From: P52-10 sp041397365
GTDB taxonomy: Bacteria > Pseudomonadota > Alphaproteobacteria > Rhizobiales > Xanthobacteraceae
Assembly: GCA_041397365.1 (NCBI GenBank)
Contig: JAWKWT010000006.1
Span: forward strand, 226,352 to 290,351
Direction of reading: 5' to 3'
DNA: 64,000 bases
Both the position numbers and the translations under genes were made by a program. The notes beneath the pieces are model-generated. The model was not told the origin of the DNA. It did not search any database and was given only the letters and a program-made list of their open reading frames with translations. Positions 26,987 through 35,837 of the stretch are shown piece after piece (the stretch's first letter is position 1; every line of letters starts with the position of its first letter).

Positions 26987-27961
26987 ATGACCCGCTATCT
27001 GCTTCGCCGCCTGCTGCAAATCCCGATCGGATTGTGGGTCATCGGCACGATCGTGTTCGTGCTGATTCATCTGGCTCCCGGCGGGCCGGTGGTCGCATTG
27101 TCGGGCGAATACGCCACCGACGATATCCGCCATGAGATCGAGCGCCTCTACGGTCTCGACCGGCCGTTGCTCGAACAATACGTCACCTATCTGGCCTCGC
27201 TCGCGAGCGGACATCTCGGTACCTCGTATCTGCACAAGGCCTCGGTGCTCGATCTGGTGCTCGAACGTCTGCCGGTGACGCTGGCGATCCTCGTTCCCGC
27301 CGCGATCCTGTCCTCGTTCGTCGCCACGCTGATCGGCCTCTGGTCAACGCCGCAGGCCGGCGCGCGGCATCGGCACGGCCTGCCGATGTTGTCGCTGGTC
27401 GCGCATTCGCTGCCGTCCTTCTGGGTCGCGCAGGGGCTCGTGCTGCTGTTCGCGTTCTCGCTGCACTGGCTGCCGGTGCAGGGCCTCGATGACGCGCGGC
27501 GCGCGGCACCCGATCTGATCGACCGTCTCCGGCATCTGGTGCTGCCGATCATGACGCTGGCGCTGCATCAGATCGCGATGTCGGCGATGACGCTGCGCGC
27601 GGCGCTGCATGCCGAAGTGCATCGGCCCTATATGACGACAGCGCTGGCGAAAGGGCTCACCTTCGCCCAGGCGAAATATCGTCACGCGCTGGTCAACGCG
27701 CTGCTGCCGCTGATCGCGCTGTTCGGCGGGCGGCTCGGTTCGGCGTTCGCGGGCGCGATCGCGGTCGAAACGGTCTTCGCCCTGCCCGGACTGGGACGGC
27801 TGATCGTCTCGGCCGCCACCAATCGCGATCATCCTTTGGTGCTCGGCGCGATGCTGCTGATCTGTCTCGGCGCGATGATCGGCAATCTGATCGCCGACAT
27901 CGCCATGAACCGGCTCGATCCGAGACTCCAGATCGAGGGCGGTCATGCTTATCACCGCTAA
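26987..27961 (+). CDS. ABC transporter permease, DppB/OppB type
   Basis: A 324-residue inner-membrane permease with six TM helices. It opens with MTRYLLRRLLQIPIGLWVIGTIVFVLIHLAPGGPV, the DppB signature, has GLDRPLLEQYVTYLASLASGHLG, and carries the cytoplasmic coupling loop near YMTTALAKGLTFAQAKYRHALVNALLPLIALFGGRLG. It ends in the usual MNRLDPRLQIE. Its 3' end overlaps the partner permease by 17 bases, indicating translational coupling. Confidence 0.92.
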   Translation: MTRYLLRRLLQIPIGLWVIGTIVFVLIHLAPGGPVVALSGEYATDDIRHEIERLYGLDRPLLEQYVTYLASLASGHLGTSYLHKASVLDLVLERLPVTLAILVPAAILSSFVATLIGLWSTPQAGARHRHGLPMLSLVAHSLPSFWVAQGLVLLFAFSLHWLPVQGLDDARRAAPDLIDRLRHLVLPIMTLALHQIAMSAMTLRAALHAEVHRPYMTTALAKGLTFAQAKYRHALVNALLPLIALFGGRLGSAFAGAIAVETVFALPGLGRLIVSAATNRDHPLVLGAMLLICLGAMIGNLIADIAMNRLDPRLQIEGGHAYHR

Positions 27962-28763
27962 TCGGCCCGGCCCCCTCGCCGCCCTCGCGCCCTGGCGGCG
28001 GCGGTCGGGGCGCGTCGGCCTGGCAATGCTTCTATGTCTGGCCGCCATCGCCCTCTATGCAACGGCGTTTCCGGAACTGCATCTCGGCAATCCGGCGTTG
28101 CGGGCCCCAAGCCTGCGGCATCCGTTCGGCACCGACGATCTCGGCCGCGACATGCTGATCGAGATCGCGCGAGGCGTCGGCCCCTCGATGCTGGTCGGCG
28201 GCATCGCCACCCTCACAGCGCTCGCGATCGGCGCGATCGCGGGGCTGATCGCCGCGAACGGCTCGATGCTGGTCGACGATCTGGTGATGCGCGCAGCGGA
28301 GTTGACCGCGACGATCCCGCCGCTGCTGCTGGCGATCGTGCTCGGCGCGCTGTTCGGCAACGGCGCGGTGCTCACCGCCATTATTCTCGGCGTGTCGTTT
28401 TGGCCGATGGTCGCGCGCGTGGTGCGCGCCGCCGCTTTCGCCCTGCGCGGTGAGGCGTTCGTGCTGTCGGCGATCGCCCTCGGCCGCAGCTACACTTCGA
28501 TCGCCTTCCACCATATTCTGCCCGGCGTGCTGCCGATCGCGCTGTCGATGAGCGGCATCATTTTCGGCGGCGCGGTGCTGGCGGAAGCGACGCTGGCCTT
28601 CGTCGGACTGGGCGATCCCGCCGTCACCACCTGGGGGCAGACGATCGCGCATGCCGGCGGCTTCATGCATGTGGCCTGGTGGCTATGGCTGTTTCCGGGG
28701 CTCGCCCTCGTCGCAGCCTGCGTCGGCGTCGGACTTTTGACCGACACGGCACATGCGCAATGA
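27945..28763 (+). CDS. ABC transporter permease, DppC/OppC type
   Basis: The partner permease, 272 residues. N-terminal RRRSGRVGLAMLLCLAAIALYA is TM1; HPFGTDDLGRDMLIEIARG is the DppC hallmark. The coupling loop ALGRSYTSIAFHHILPGVLPIALSMSG and the ATLAFVGLGDPAVTTWGQTI segment follow. The C-terminus (GVGLLTDTAHAQ) is slightly short for the family. A minus-strand gene follows at once, so the DppD/DppF-type ATPases usually encoded next are absent here. Confidence 0.9.
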   Translation: MLITANRPGPLAALAPWRRRSGRVGLAMLLCLAAIALYATAFPELHLGNPALRAPSLRHPFGTDDLGRDMLIEIARGVGPSMLVGGIATLTALAIGAIAGLIAANGSMLVDDLVMRAAELTATIPPLLLAIVLGALFGNGAVLTAIILGVSFWPMVARVVRAAAFALRGEAFVLSAIALGRSYTSIAFHHILPGVLPIALSMSGIIFGGAVLAEATLAFVGLGDPAVTTWGQTIAHAGGFMHVAWWLWLFPGLALVAACVGVGLLTDTAHAQ

Positions 28764-28797
28764 GATTTTTCAAGAGTGCTCAGAACATCATCCACTT

Positions 28798-28992
28798 TCA
28801 GGCGTTGTCTTCGACATCGATGTAAGTCCGGTGCAGGATGGTGGGCGTCTTGTTGCCGTCCATCAGCACGTAGAAGCCGTTGCCTTTGGTCCGGGAGACG
28901 ACCGTTCCGCAATCCGACTTCATGCGGGTCTTGGTCTTGCCGAGATCATTGAGGCGCACGCGCGCGCCGAGAGGTATTTGCGTATCAGTCAT
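28798..28992 (-). CDS. Small conserved hypothetical protein
   Basis: A 64-residue basic, soluble protein beginning MTDTQIPLGARVRLNDLG and ending TILHRTYIDVEDNA. The pattern (PLGARVRLNDLGK..., GTVVSRTKGNGFYVLMDG) suggests a small beta-barrel such as an SH3/KOW-like fold; this is inference from composition. The longer in-frame start at 29181 was rejected because the extra N-terminal residues are His/Pro/Arg-rich noise. The function is unknown. Confidence 0.6.
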   Translation of the reverse strand: MTDTQIPLGARVRLNDLGKTKTRMKSDCGTVVSRTKGNGFYVLMDGNKTPTILHRTYIDVEDNA

Positions 28993-29212
28993 GACCCTGA
29001 ATAGCGCCGCCGGCGAAAGACTTGCGTGACCAGCATCACGGATCGGCTCATGCCATTCCTGAGGACGCCAAGCATGATGATGATGAACAATGCTTTGTGT
29101 TTGCGGTCGAGCAACGTCGCCGGTTAGGTCATCCGGTATCGTGGCAGTTCGTCTATTTGCAGCAAGGGGTTGTTTCAGCACCTGCGCGACACACCAAAAG
29201 TGAGGCTACGCC

Positions 29213-29476
29213 ATGGACAAGAAAATAAGTCTGGGAACCCTTTTTCTGATGGGTATCCTGGTTGCGATCCTGATCGCAGCCGTCATCATGGCGACGATGG
29301 TTTGGACCAACAGCACGGCGGTCATGAACAAGCACGGCTGGATCGCGCTCGGCCTCGGCACGTTCTTCTCGTTCGCCGTCGGAGGCGCGTTGATGGCGCT
29401 GGTGTTCTACAGCAGCCACAGCGGTCATGACGAAGCCGCCGATCCGCTGCGGAAGCGCGACTCCGATCAGGGATAA
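29213..29476 (+). CDS. Two-helix membrane protein, unknown function
   Basis: An 87-residue protein with two predicted TM helices (ISLGTLFLMGILVAILIAAVIMATMVW and HGWIALGLGTFFSFAVGGALMALVFYSS) and a charged C-terminal tail (DEAADPLRKRDSDQG). It stands alone between a small minus-strand gene and the I78-type inhibitor gene. No family name recognised. Confidence 0.65.
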   Translation: MDKKISLGTLFLMGILVAILIAAVIMATMVWTNSTAVMNKHGWIALGLGTFFSFAVGGALMALVFYSSHSGHDEAADPLRKRDSDQG

Positions 29477-29653
29477 GCGCACCGGCCGCTGCACGACTCC
29501 GACGCGACCTGTAACGCTCGCCCTGATCGGCCGATGAGCCGGATGCGATCGCCATCTTCTCGTCGCTCGGCATCAAACGATAGCAATCGCCATCCGCACC
29601 GCTTCCGCGTATCGAAAAGCTCCGTTAATGTTCGCCGGGATAGGAGCCGACCA

Positions 29654-29989
29654 ATGTCCCGCGCACGTCTCATCGGCCTGACGGCCGTCGTTTTCATCCT
29701 CGGGAGTGGCTCCGCCATATCCCAAGCCGCACCTCATCGACCCGGCATCTGCAACCAGGCCGCCGCAGCCTCTCTCGGCGGCAAAAACAGGATTTCAGAT
29801 CGCCGGGCGAAGCGGCTGACCGGCGCGACCATCGTTCGCCAGATCCGGCCAGGCCAAGGCGTGACAATGGACTACCGGCGAGAGCGGATCACGATCGAGA
29901 CTCATCCCAGAACCAAAAAGATCGTCCGCGCCTTTGCGGATAGCATTTCAGTCCAATTCGCCGCGTCGATGCACGTTGGCATCGGGTGA
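29654..29989 (+). CDS. Peptidase inhibitor I78 family protein
   Basis: A 111-residue exported protein. It has a signal peptide (MSRARLIGLTAVVFILGSGSAISQA) followed by an I78-like domain: CNQAAAASLGGKNRISDRRAKRL, then the family core IVRQIRPGQGVTMDYRRERITIE and TKKIVRAF. I78 proteins of fungi inhibit serine proteases; bacterial members are small periplasmic or secreted proteins of uncertain role. The ATG at 29654 was chosen because it places the signal peptide at the N-terminus; an upstream start adds a Ser/Arg-rich stretch. About fifteen residues follow the domain end. Confidence 0.72.
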   Translation: MSRARLIGLTAVVFILGSGSAISQAAPHRPGICNQAAAASLGGKNRISDRRAKRLTGATIVRQIRPGQGVTMDYRRERITIETHPRTKKIVRAFADSISVQFAASMHVGIG

Positions 29990-30047
29990 GACCGACCTCC
30001 GACCGGAAGCGCAGGACAGCAGCCGATACGAAACGTCGATCTCTCCG

Positions 30048-31002
30048 CTATTCGACCTTGAGGCCAAGATCCGATACGATCTTTGACGTATCGTCGTACA
30101 TCGACTGCACAATCTTCCCCATTCAGGGCTGTTGATGAATTCCGGGAAGATCTCCCGAGTACTCAAACTTCGACCTAATGAGGGGTCTTTCAGAATGGCG
30201 CGCTGGGCGGTGCGCAATCTCTCCACAATATCCGGCGGCGTTCCAACCGGAACAATTAGTCCCGAATACGCCTCGACATCCATGTCGCGATAGCCTTGCT
30301 CCTTCGCCGTCGGTATGTTCGGAATGAACGACACCCGATTTCGGGCGAGCACCGCGATCGGGCGCAATTTTCCGGCTTCAATGTGCGGCTTGATCGGAGC
30401 CGGCGTGGAAAACACGATGCCGACACGGCCGCCGAGAATATCCACTGGGCCGGTCCCATTCCTCGATAGGCAATGTGATTGAGCTTGAGATCAAGTTTTC
30501 GCGCCAGCGCCTCCGTGTTGAGATGCGCCGGGCTTCCGCTTCCGGACGTCACATACGGCGTATCGGGATGCTTGCGGAGCCAGGCGATCAACTCATCCAG
30601 ATTTTTGACATCCACCATGGCCGGATTGACGCAAAGGATGACCGGTGATGTGACCAGGCTTCCGAGAGGAAGCATCTGCTTTGCGAGATCGAACTTTCGG
30701 TTTTGCGCGATGTGGGCGATCGCCGTCGAACTGATGAAGAGCGCCATCGTGTATCCGTCCGGCGCACTGCGTTGCAGTTGCTCAAGACCAATCACGCCGG
30801 TCGCTCCGGCCCGGTTCTCGACCACCACCGACTGACCGAGTTCCTTGCCCAGCGCCTCCGCCACCGCGCGTCCGTTCGCATCCGCCGGTCCGCCGGTCGC
30901 AAAGCCGACGATCAATGTCAGCGGTCTGGACGGGTAGGATTCTGCGATCGCAATCGCGGACGATACAAGCAGCATCGCCATTGTCAGAATTGTCTTCCGC
31001 AT
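30048..31002 (-). pseudogene. Bug/TctC-family solute-binding protein, two frameshifts
   Basis: A start at 31002 (MRKTILTMAMLLVSSAIAIAESYPSRPLTLIVGFATGG) gives a signal peptide and the TctC opening, with GQSVVVENRAGATGVIG and TSGSGSPAHLNTEAL. The frame breaks near 30446, after AYRGMGPA. The next frame continues correctly with VDILGGRVGIVFSTPAPIKPHIEAGKLRPIAVL. A second break near 30120, after FPEFINSPE, moves to GKIVQSMYDDTSKIVSDLGLKVE and the stop at 30048. Each join needs one extra base. Restored length is about 318 residues, normal for the family. It is either a decayed paralogue or an assembly artefact. Confidence 0.75.
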
Positions 31003-31411
31003 CACTTCGTTCCCCACCCTGCTGTCGCTTATTGATGATTGTCAGACCACGCGATCAACCCGCGTATCATGAGCATCGCCGGCCGAGGATCAATATGCAG
31101 GATGGTCCATCAGCGAACTTTTCCCGGCACATCATCAAAAGAACGATTGCGGACGCTGCTACTCACCGCGCTGAAGGCGATGCCGCGCCAAAGATCAATC
31201 ATAGGTTTTAGGGGAATTTTGGTCGGAGTGTCCCCAAAGGCCGCTCCGGCCGGCTGTCGTCAGCTTCAAAACCGTTCCGAATGATATTTCGGTATTCTAT
31301 CAATTGCTTACCGAGGCACTTCGCTCCAGCGATCCCGGTCATTTGCCCTCGCCGTGCCTATCCGACCACGCCACGCGGCTCCGGCAATGTTGCGCGCCCC
31401 CTAAGGGGGGA
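31003..31411. other. Intergenic stretch without recognisable gene
   Basis: I see no convincing coding region. Short open frames here lack family resemblance and codon bias. A C5-TAAG-G6 mini-hairpin lies at about 31397-31413, next to the end of the glycosyltransferase gene, and could be part of its 3' end. Confidence 0.5.
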
Positions 31412-32470
31412 TCATTGCAGGTGCGGCTCGGCGTCGCGCCCTTCGTCAGATGCCAGTTGGTTCGACGTCTCTCGATTGGCGTCACCGATATTATTGAGGA
31501 ACGTGCGGGCCGATACTTCCCAGCTTCGCTCCAGCGCGAACGAGCGGCATGCCTGACGCGACAGTGTCAGGGCTTCGAGGCAGGCCGACCGCAAATCCGG
31601 ATCGAGCGCCCCAACGGGCGCTTCGCCGATCACGTCGCGCGGCCCGGTCACCGGAAACGCCGCAACCGGCACGCCGCTGGCAAGCGCTTCCAGCAGCACC
31701 AGGCCGAACGTGTCCGTTCTGCTCGGGAAGACGAAGACGTCGGCTATCGCGTAGATTTCGGCCAACGCTTCGCCGAACAATTCGCCGAGAAAAACAGCGT
31801 GCGGATAGTCCCGTTCCAGCGACGAACGCTCCGGTCCATCGCCAACGACAACTTTCGTGCCGGGAAGATCGAGCGAGAGAAAGGCGCGCAGATTCTTCTC
31901 GACCGCCAGACGCCCGACCGAAAGGAAAACGGGACCGGGATAGGTTTTTTGCGCCATCGATCGCGGCCGGAACAGCGCCGCATTCACGCCGCGCGGCCAG
32001 AGCACGACATCGCCAAAACCGCGGGCGCGCAATTCCAGTGCGAGCGCCGGTGTCGCCGCCATCACAGCGCGGCTCGGCCGGTGAAACCATCGCAGCACGG
32101 CCCAAACAGCCCGTTCGGGAATCGGCAGCCGCGCCGAAACGTATTCCGGAAAGCGCGTGTGAAAACTCGTGGTGACGGGAAGATGATGTTTTTTGCAATA
32201 GCGGCGGACGATCAGCCCGATCGGACCTTCCGTCGCGATGTGGATCGAGTCGGGCCGATCCGCCTCGATCAGCCGGGCGATCTGCGAAGGACGCGGCAAC
32301 GCCAGACGAATTCCGGGATAGCCGGGCATGCCGACCGTCCGGAACGATTGCGGCGTGATGAAACGGACGTCGACGTTCATGTCCCGCAGCGCCGCCGCCG
32401 TCATCGTCAGGGTCTGGACGACGCCGTTGACCTGCGGATGCCAGGCATCGGTCGCGATCAAAAGCTTCAT
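31412..32470 (-). CDS. Glycosyltransferase family 4 (PimB/mannosyltransferase-like)
   Basis: A 352-residue GT-B enzyme starting MKLLIATDAWHPQVNGVVQTL, the typical opening of GDP-mannose or UDP-sugar dependent GT4 enzymes acting on lipids. Further signatures are PDSIHIATEGPIGLIVRRYC, TTSFHTRFPEYV, LSVGRLAVEKNL and FVFPSRTDTFGLVLLEALASGVPVAAFPVTGPRDVI. Its ATG overlaps the stop of the phosphoesterase gene (TGATG). A close homologue of this layout often sits with LpxH-like and lipid methyltransferase genes, so a membrane-lipid acceptor is plausible. Confidence 0.88.
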   Translation of the reverse strand: MKLLIATDAWHPQVNGVVQTLTMTAAALRDMNVDVRFITPQSFRTVGMPGYPGIRLALPRPSQIARLIEADRPDSIHIATEGPIGLIVRRYCKKHHLPVTTSFHTRFPEYVSARLPIPERAVWAVLRWFHRPSRAVMAATPALALELRARGFGDVVLWPRGVNAALFRPRSMAQKTYPGPVFLSVGRLAVEKNLRAFLSLDLPGTKVVVGDGPERSSLERDYPHAVFLGELFGEALAEIYAIADVFVFPSRTDTFGLVLLEALASGVPVAAFPVTGPRDVIGEAPVGALDPDLRSACLEALTLSRQACRSFALERSWEVSARTFLNNIGDANRETSNQLASDEGRDAEPHLQ

Positions 32471-33267
32471 CAGGCGGCGTGCGCCGCAAGCGATGGTGGC
32501 GTCACCGCCTGCGGGGATCTGTCTGTCCAGTTGATGATCTCGAAACACCCGTCCTCATGCTCGGCAATCGCCGTGCAGCTTTCCACCCAGTCGCCGCAAT
32601 TGAGATAGCGAATGCCGTGCTCGTCGCGCATCGCGGCGAAATGGATGTGGCCGCAGATCACGCCGTCCGCGTCGCAGCGCCGGGCCTCGGCGGCGAGCGT
32701 GCGCTCGAACGCGCCGATGTAGTTCACCGCATTCTTCACCCGCAATTTCGCCCATTGCGACAGCGACCAGTAGGGCCGCCCGAACATCCGCCGGAACATG
32801 TTGACGAAACGGTTCATCTGGATGGCGAAATCGTAGGCGCGATCGCCCAGATGCGCGAGCCAGCGCGCATTCTGCACGACCAGATCGAACAGATCGCCAT
32901 GGATCACGAGATAGCGCCGGCCATCGGCGCCCTGATGGATCGCCTGCTCAACGACCTCGATGCCGCCGAAATGCGTTCCGAAATAGGAGCGCAGGAATTC
33001 GTCGTGATTGCCGGGGACATAGATGATGCGCGCGCCCTTGCGGCCCTTGCGCAGCAGCTTCTGCACCACGTCGTTATGCGCCTGCGGCCAGTACCAGTTC
33101 GCCTTCAGCGCCCATCCGTCGACGATATCGCCGACCAGATAGATCGTGTCCGCGTCATTGTCTTTGAGAAAATCGAGCAGCCGGCCCGCCTGACAACCGC
33201 GCGTCCCGAGATGGACGTCCGAGATGAAGAGAGTGCGAAAGCGCCGTTCGGGCCCGCTTTCGATCAT
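32470..33267 (-). CDS. Metallophosphoesterase, LpxH-like (UDP-2,3-diacylglucosamine diphosphatase family)
   Basis: A calcineurin-like phosphoesterase of about 265 residues with all metal-site motifs: FISDVHLG, LVGDIVDGW, YVPGNHDEFLR, VIHGDLFD and CGHIHFA. The spacing resembles LpxH/YbbF proteins, which remove UMP from UDP-diacylglucosamine in lipid A synthesis. Alphaproteobacteria normally use LpxI for that step, so this may be a paralogue acting on another envelope precursor. I chose MIESGPERRF at 33267; a start at 33309 is also open. It is translationally coupled to the GT4 gene. Confidence 0.85.
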   Translation of the reverse strand: MIESGPERRFRTLFISDVHLGTRGCQAGRLLDFLKDNDADTIYLVGDIVDGWALKANWYWPQAHNDVVQKLLRKGRKGARIIYVPGNHDEFLRSYFGTHFGGIEVVEQAIHQGADGRRYLVIHGDLFDLVVQNARWLAHLGDRAYDFAIQMNRFVNMFRRMFGRPYWSLSQWAKLRVKNAVNYIGAFERTLAAEARRCDADGVICGHIHFAAMRDEHGIRYLNCGDWVESCTAIAEHEDGCFEIINWTDRSPQAVTPPSLAAHAA

Positions 33268-33333
33268 TCCGCTATTCTCCGCAGGAGCTTCATGAGAGGC
33301 GGCTAGCATGATCGCATGACACCTTGATGACGA

Positions 33334-33984
33334 TTACGGCACCTGGATCGCGGGCGATCTCTGGAAGGCAACGAGCGTATAGATGCCTAATGGCTTGAGT
33401 CTGCGCCGCTCGACCAGCGCCGCGTCGCTGTTGGACGATGCCCATGCCTGCAATCGCGCGAACGGGAATTCCGGCCGCAGCCCGAGCTTGCGGGTCCGCT
33501 TCGCCGCCCAGCGCTCGACCGCCGCGGCAACGCCGCATTCGGAATACAGATGATTGACAAGGATGATCCGCCCGCCCGGCTTCACCACGCGATGACATTC
33601 GGACAGCACTTGTTCCGGATTGGCGACGAGCGTGATGACGAACTGCGCGACCACGCAATCGAATGTCGCATCCGCAAACGCCATGTCATGGGCATCCATG
33701 ACCGCGAGCTGCTTGACGAAAGGATAGCGTCGCGCTTTCTCTTTCGCGCGCGCCAGCATCGGCTCTGACAGATCGATGCCGGTCACTTCAGTGCTCGCGT
33801 CGTAGTCGTCGAACGACAGTCCCGTTCCCACGCCGACTTCGAGAATGCGTCCGCCGACCTCGCGGGCGGCCTGTGCCGCCGCGCGGCGGCCCTTCACCAT
33901 CACCGGCCCGCAGACGGCGTCGTAGATCGGCGCCCAGCGGGCATAGGCGGTTTCAACGACATGCCGTTCGAGATCGCGGCTCAT
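33334..33984 (-). CDS. Class I SAM methyltransferase, probably phosphatidylethanolamine N-methyltransferase
   Basis: A 216-residue Rossmann methyltransferase starting MSRDLERHVVETAYARWAPIYDAV, an opening shared with the Rhodobacter/Bradyrhizobium-type PmtA. SAM motifs are ILEVGVGTGLSFDDY and GIDLSEPMLARAKEKA; motif II region VVAQFVITLVANPEQVLSECHRVVKPGGRIILVNHL follows. PmtA makes phosphatidylcholine from phosphatidylethanolamine at the membrane. The neighbouring phosphoesterase and GT4 fit an envelope-lipid cluster. Assignment to PmtA rather than a quinone methyltransferase is by resemblance. Confidence 0.75.
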   Translation of the reverse strand: MSRDLERHVVETAYARWAPIYDAVCGPVMVKGRRAAAQAAREVGGRILEVGVGTGLSFDDYDASTEVTGIDLSEPMLARAKEKARRYPFVKQLAVMDAHDMAFADATFDCVVAQFVITLVANPEQVLSECHRVVKPGGRIILVNHLYSECGVAAAVERWAAKRTRKLGLRPEFPFARLQAWASSNSDAALVERRRLKPLGIYTLVAFQRSPAIQVP

Positions 33985-34270
33985 TCGGTGGCTCCACGGA
34001 ATCAATGTGTCCGCGAGCAGATAGCAACGCCGAATGACGCCGCGACGACATGTGCCTATCGCCAGACATTTTGAGACCGGCCATGTTCGGCTGGGGAGCG
34101 CGAACGGACATCGACGGGACCGATAGCCGATCTGCGGGCTGACGAACCATCAAGACGACTTTGTCGCCAGGCTGCTCGCACCGGCGCACTCGCAGTTGCG
34201 CGTACTCGCCGGCCGGAACAAGGTTGTCGCCATGAAGTTTGCAATATCAGCCGAAAAAGTGAGGTTCCGT

Positions 34271-34507
34271 ATGCCTATTGCGCCTGAGAGCATCGCCGTT
34301 GGTAAATGCTACCTGTCGAATATGAACTTCGTTCGCCACATCATTTCGATCAATCAAGAGATGGTGACGCTCGAGGAGCGCGGTACGAAGCCGGTTCCAC
34401 GTCCGTGGGGCCAGAAAAAGCCGGTCTTGATGGATCGCTTCATTCAGGATGTTACTCTCGAAGTGCCCGCAGATTTCGATCCCGAACTCCCGGAAGACAA
34501 CGAGTGA
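34271..34507 (+). CDS. Small conserved hypothetical protein
   Basis: A 78-residue acidic protein beginning MPIAPESIAVGKCYLS, with MNFVRHIISINQEMVTLEERG and a C-terminal VPADFDPELPEDNE. The beta-strand pattern suggests a small barrel like those tuning translation or regulation; function unknown. Starts at 34196 and 34232 are open, but the family-like part begins at 34271. Its GC content is slightly below that of neighbours. Confidence 0.6.
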   Translation: MPIAPESIAVGKCYLSNMNFVRHIISINQEMVTLEERGTKPVPRPWGQKKPVLMDRFIQDVTLEVPADFDPELPEDNE

Positions 34508-34581
34508 ATTGAGCCGACAACAATCGGCGCACAGATAGCAACCGACGCGCTATTGATGAGGGGCGAGCTTTGATCGCTTCG

Positions 34582-34770
34582 TCATTGACCACGAGGGCGA
34601 CTGCGCATGGACGCTACAACGTCTTTCATGGCTTCTGCTTCTCGACGCAAAGCCCGCGCCAGATCTTCGAAGGCGCTCCTTTTTTCCGGGTCGGCCGCCA
34701 AGTTCGCGATCAGATCGCACTCGGCGGCTTCCATGATGAGTTTTTGAACGCGCGCTTCTAAGTCTTGCAT
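34582..34770 (-). CDS. Short alpha-helical hypothetical protein
   Basis: A 62-residue protein (MQDLEARVQKLIMEAAECDLIA..., EKRSAFEDLARALRREAEAM) predicted fully helical. It is similar in style to the many tiny helical proteins of Bradyrhizobium genomes that carry LA-DP-E-R-F-DLA segments. Function unknown. It stands alone on the minus strand among small accessory genes. Confidence 0.55.
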   Translation of the reverse strand: MQDLEARVQKLIMEAAECDLIANLAADPEKRSAFEDLARALRREAEAMKDVVASMRSRPRGQ

Positions 34771-34913
34771 TTTCTGTGCTTCTGGATGGGTGGTGCCGGA
34801 CGATAGCGAACCATGCTGCCAATCTCAATCAGCTATCGCCTCCTCAGCCCTTTACGCAACTCCTGAGGTAATATGCTCTCTTCGGGTGCCGACCGGCAGA
34901 GTTGAGGCGGTGC

Positions 34914-34994
34914 TTATATGAGCGCGATACAGCAGAGTGCGATGACGGTGACGCACACGCCTGCCAGAACTAATATCAAAAAGAAATTCTGCAT
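34914..34994 (-). CDS. Possible 26-residue single-helix membrane peptide
   Basis: A short reverse-strand frame encodes MQNFFLILVLAGVCVTVIALCCIALI, almost wholly hydrophobic, followed by TAA. Composition fits a single-pass small membrane protein of the type often missed by annotation. No strong ribosome binding site is visible upstream, so this could be chance. Confidence 0.3.
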   Translation of the reverse strand: MQNFFLILVLAGVCVTVIALCCIALI

Positions 34995-35190
34995 TTCGAG
35001 CCAAAGTGCTAACCAACATCCGGTTCCACATTAAACGGCGTTCTGATTAATCCAAGTTAGGATGCCGGTCACATTTGTCATCGAAATCCACGTCAGCCGG
35101 CACATGTTTCTCATATCATCGGCAACGGCTCGATCCCGTGGGCGTCGGTGACTGAGAGACCAATCGTGCTCCCGCCTGCATTCGCAAGGT

Positions 35191-35442
35191 ATGGAACACG
35201 CCATGATGCGCATCCCAACACGCACCTATCCGTCTCAGGCTGAAATTGCGGAGCGTATCGAGGCGCTCGAACGGCGGGCGATGAACCTGCCGCCGACGAC
35301 GGAAGCTCACCAGACCATCATGAAAGAGCTTGCCGAGCTTCAGACGTATGCTGCGATGAAGGAATGGCTAAAGCCGATTACACCGGTTCCGCAGGCCATA
35401 TTAGAAAATCGCGGCGGCCCGGCGGGCGAACACAAGCCTTGA
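35191..35442 (+). CDS. Small hypothetical protein, helical
   Basis: An 83-residue protein (MEHAMMRIPTRTYPSQAEIAERIEALERRAMNL...) with two helices (EIAERIEALERRAMNL and AHQTIMKELAELQTYAAMKEWL) and a Pro/Gly-rich tail. A start at the second Met (35203 or 35206) is possible. No known family recognised. It lies among small accessory genes upstream of the RTX gene. Confidence 0.5.
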   Translation: MEHAMMRIPTRTYPSQAEIAERIEALERRAMNLPPTTEAHQTIMKELAELQTYAAMKEWLKPITPVPQAILENRGGPAGEHKP

Positions 35443-35533
35443 CGACTGCCGGGAAGTCGATCCTGCCCCAATGCTCAGCGAGCATGAGCATGAAGTCCAG
35501 TGGATTGCGCCGCGCCATCGGGCGGCACGTTGC

Positions 35534-35659
35534 AGCAAGTATGTGGGACCTTTGTCACCGCGCTTGAGTGCGCGCGACACTACCATCGTCCAACATAGCA
35601 AGCTGGCGGAGGTGGCGATGAAACTGGTTTGGACTGGCGCCCTGTATTCCGTCTTCTAG
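35534..35659 (+). pseudogene. Degenerate copy of a conserved leader plus start of a small membrane-protein gene
   Basis: About 90 bases here align with the region before the small membrane-protein gene at 49745. Shared blocks are CTTTGTCACCGCG, a GTGCGCGCG stretch, CTACCATCGTC, a GGAGGT ribosome site and ATGAAAC-GGTT. The coding part ends after 13 codons (ATG 35618, TAG 35657), whereas the other copy encodes 60 residues. It looks like a truncated paralogue that keeps its promoter or leader. Confidence 0.5.
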
Positions 35660-35837
35660 CGGTCAAAATGAGCTTGCTATCGCGATCTCTTTCGTCAGCC
35701 GCATTAGCGAAACCTTTAATTGAATTGCCCAGCACGAACTGATTGTCCACTAAGCCTACACGCGCAAGCTTCCTAAGAACATGAAACGCATTGCGTAACC
35801 TCTCGTTGCTTCCGCAGGGAAACACACGGAGGTTGTC

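Noticed and set aside
30048..31002. Two adjacent TctC-like genes
   Set aside because: The two frames are consecutive halves of one protein and join with one added base.
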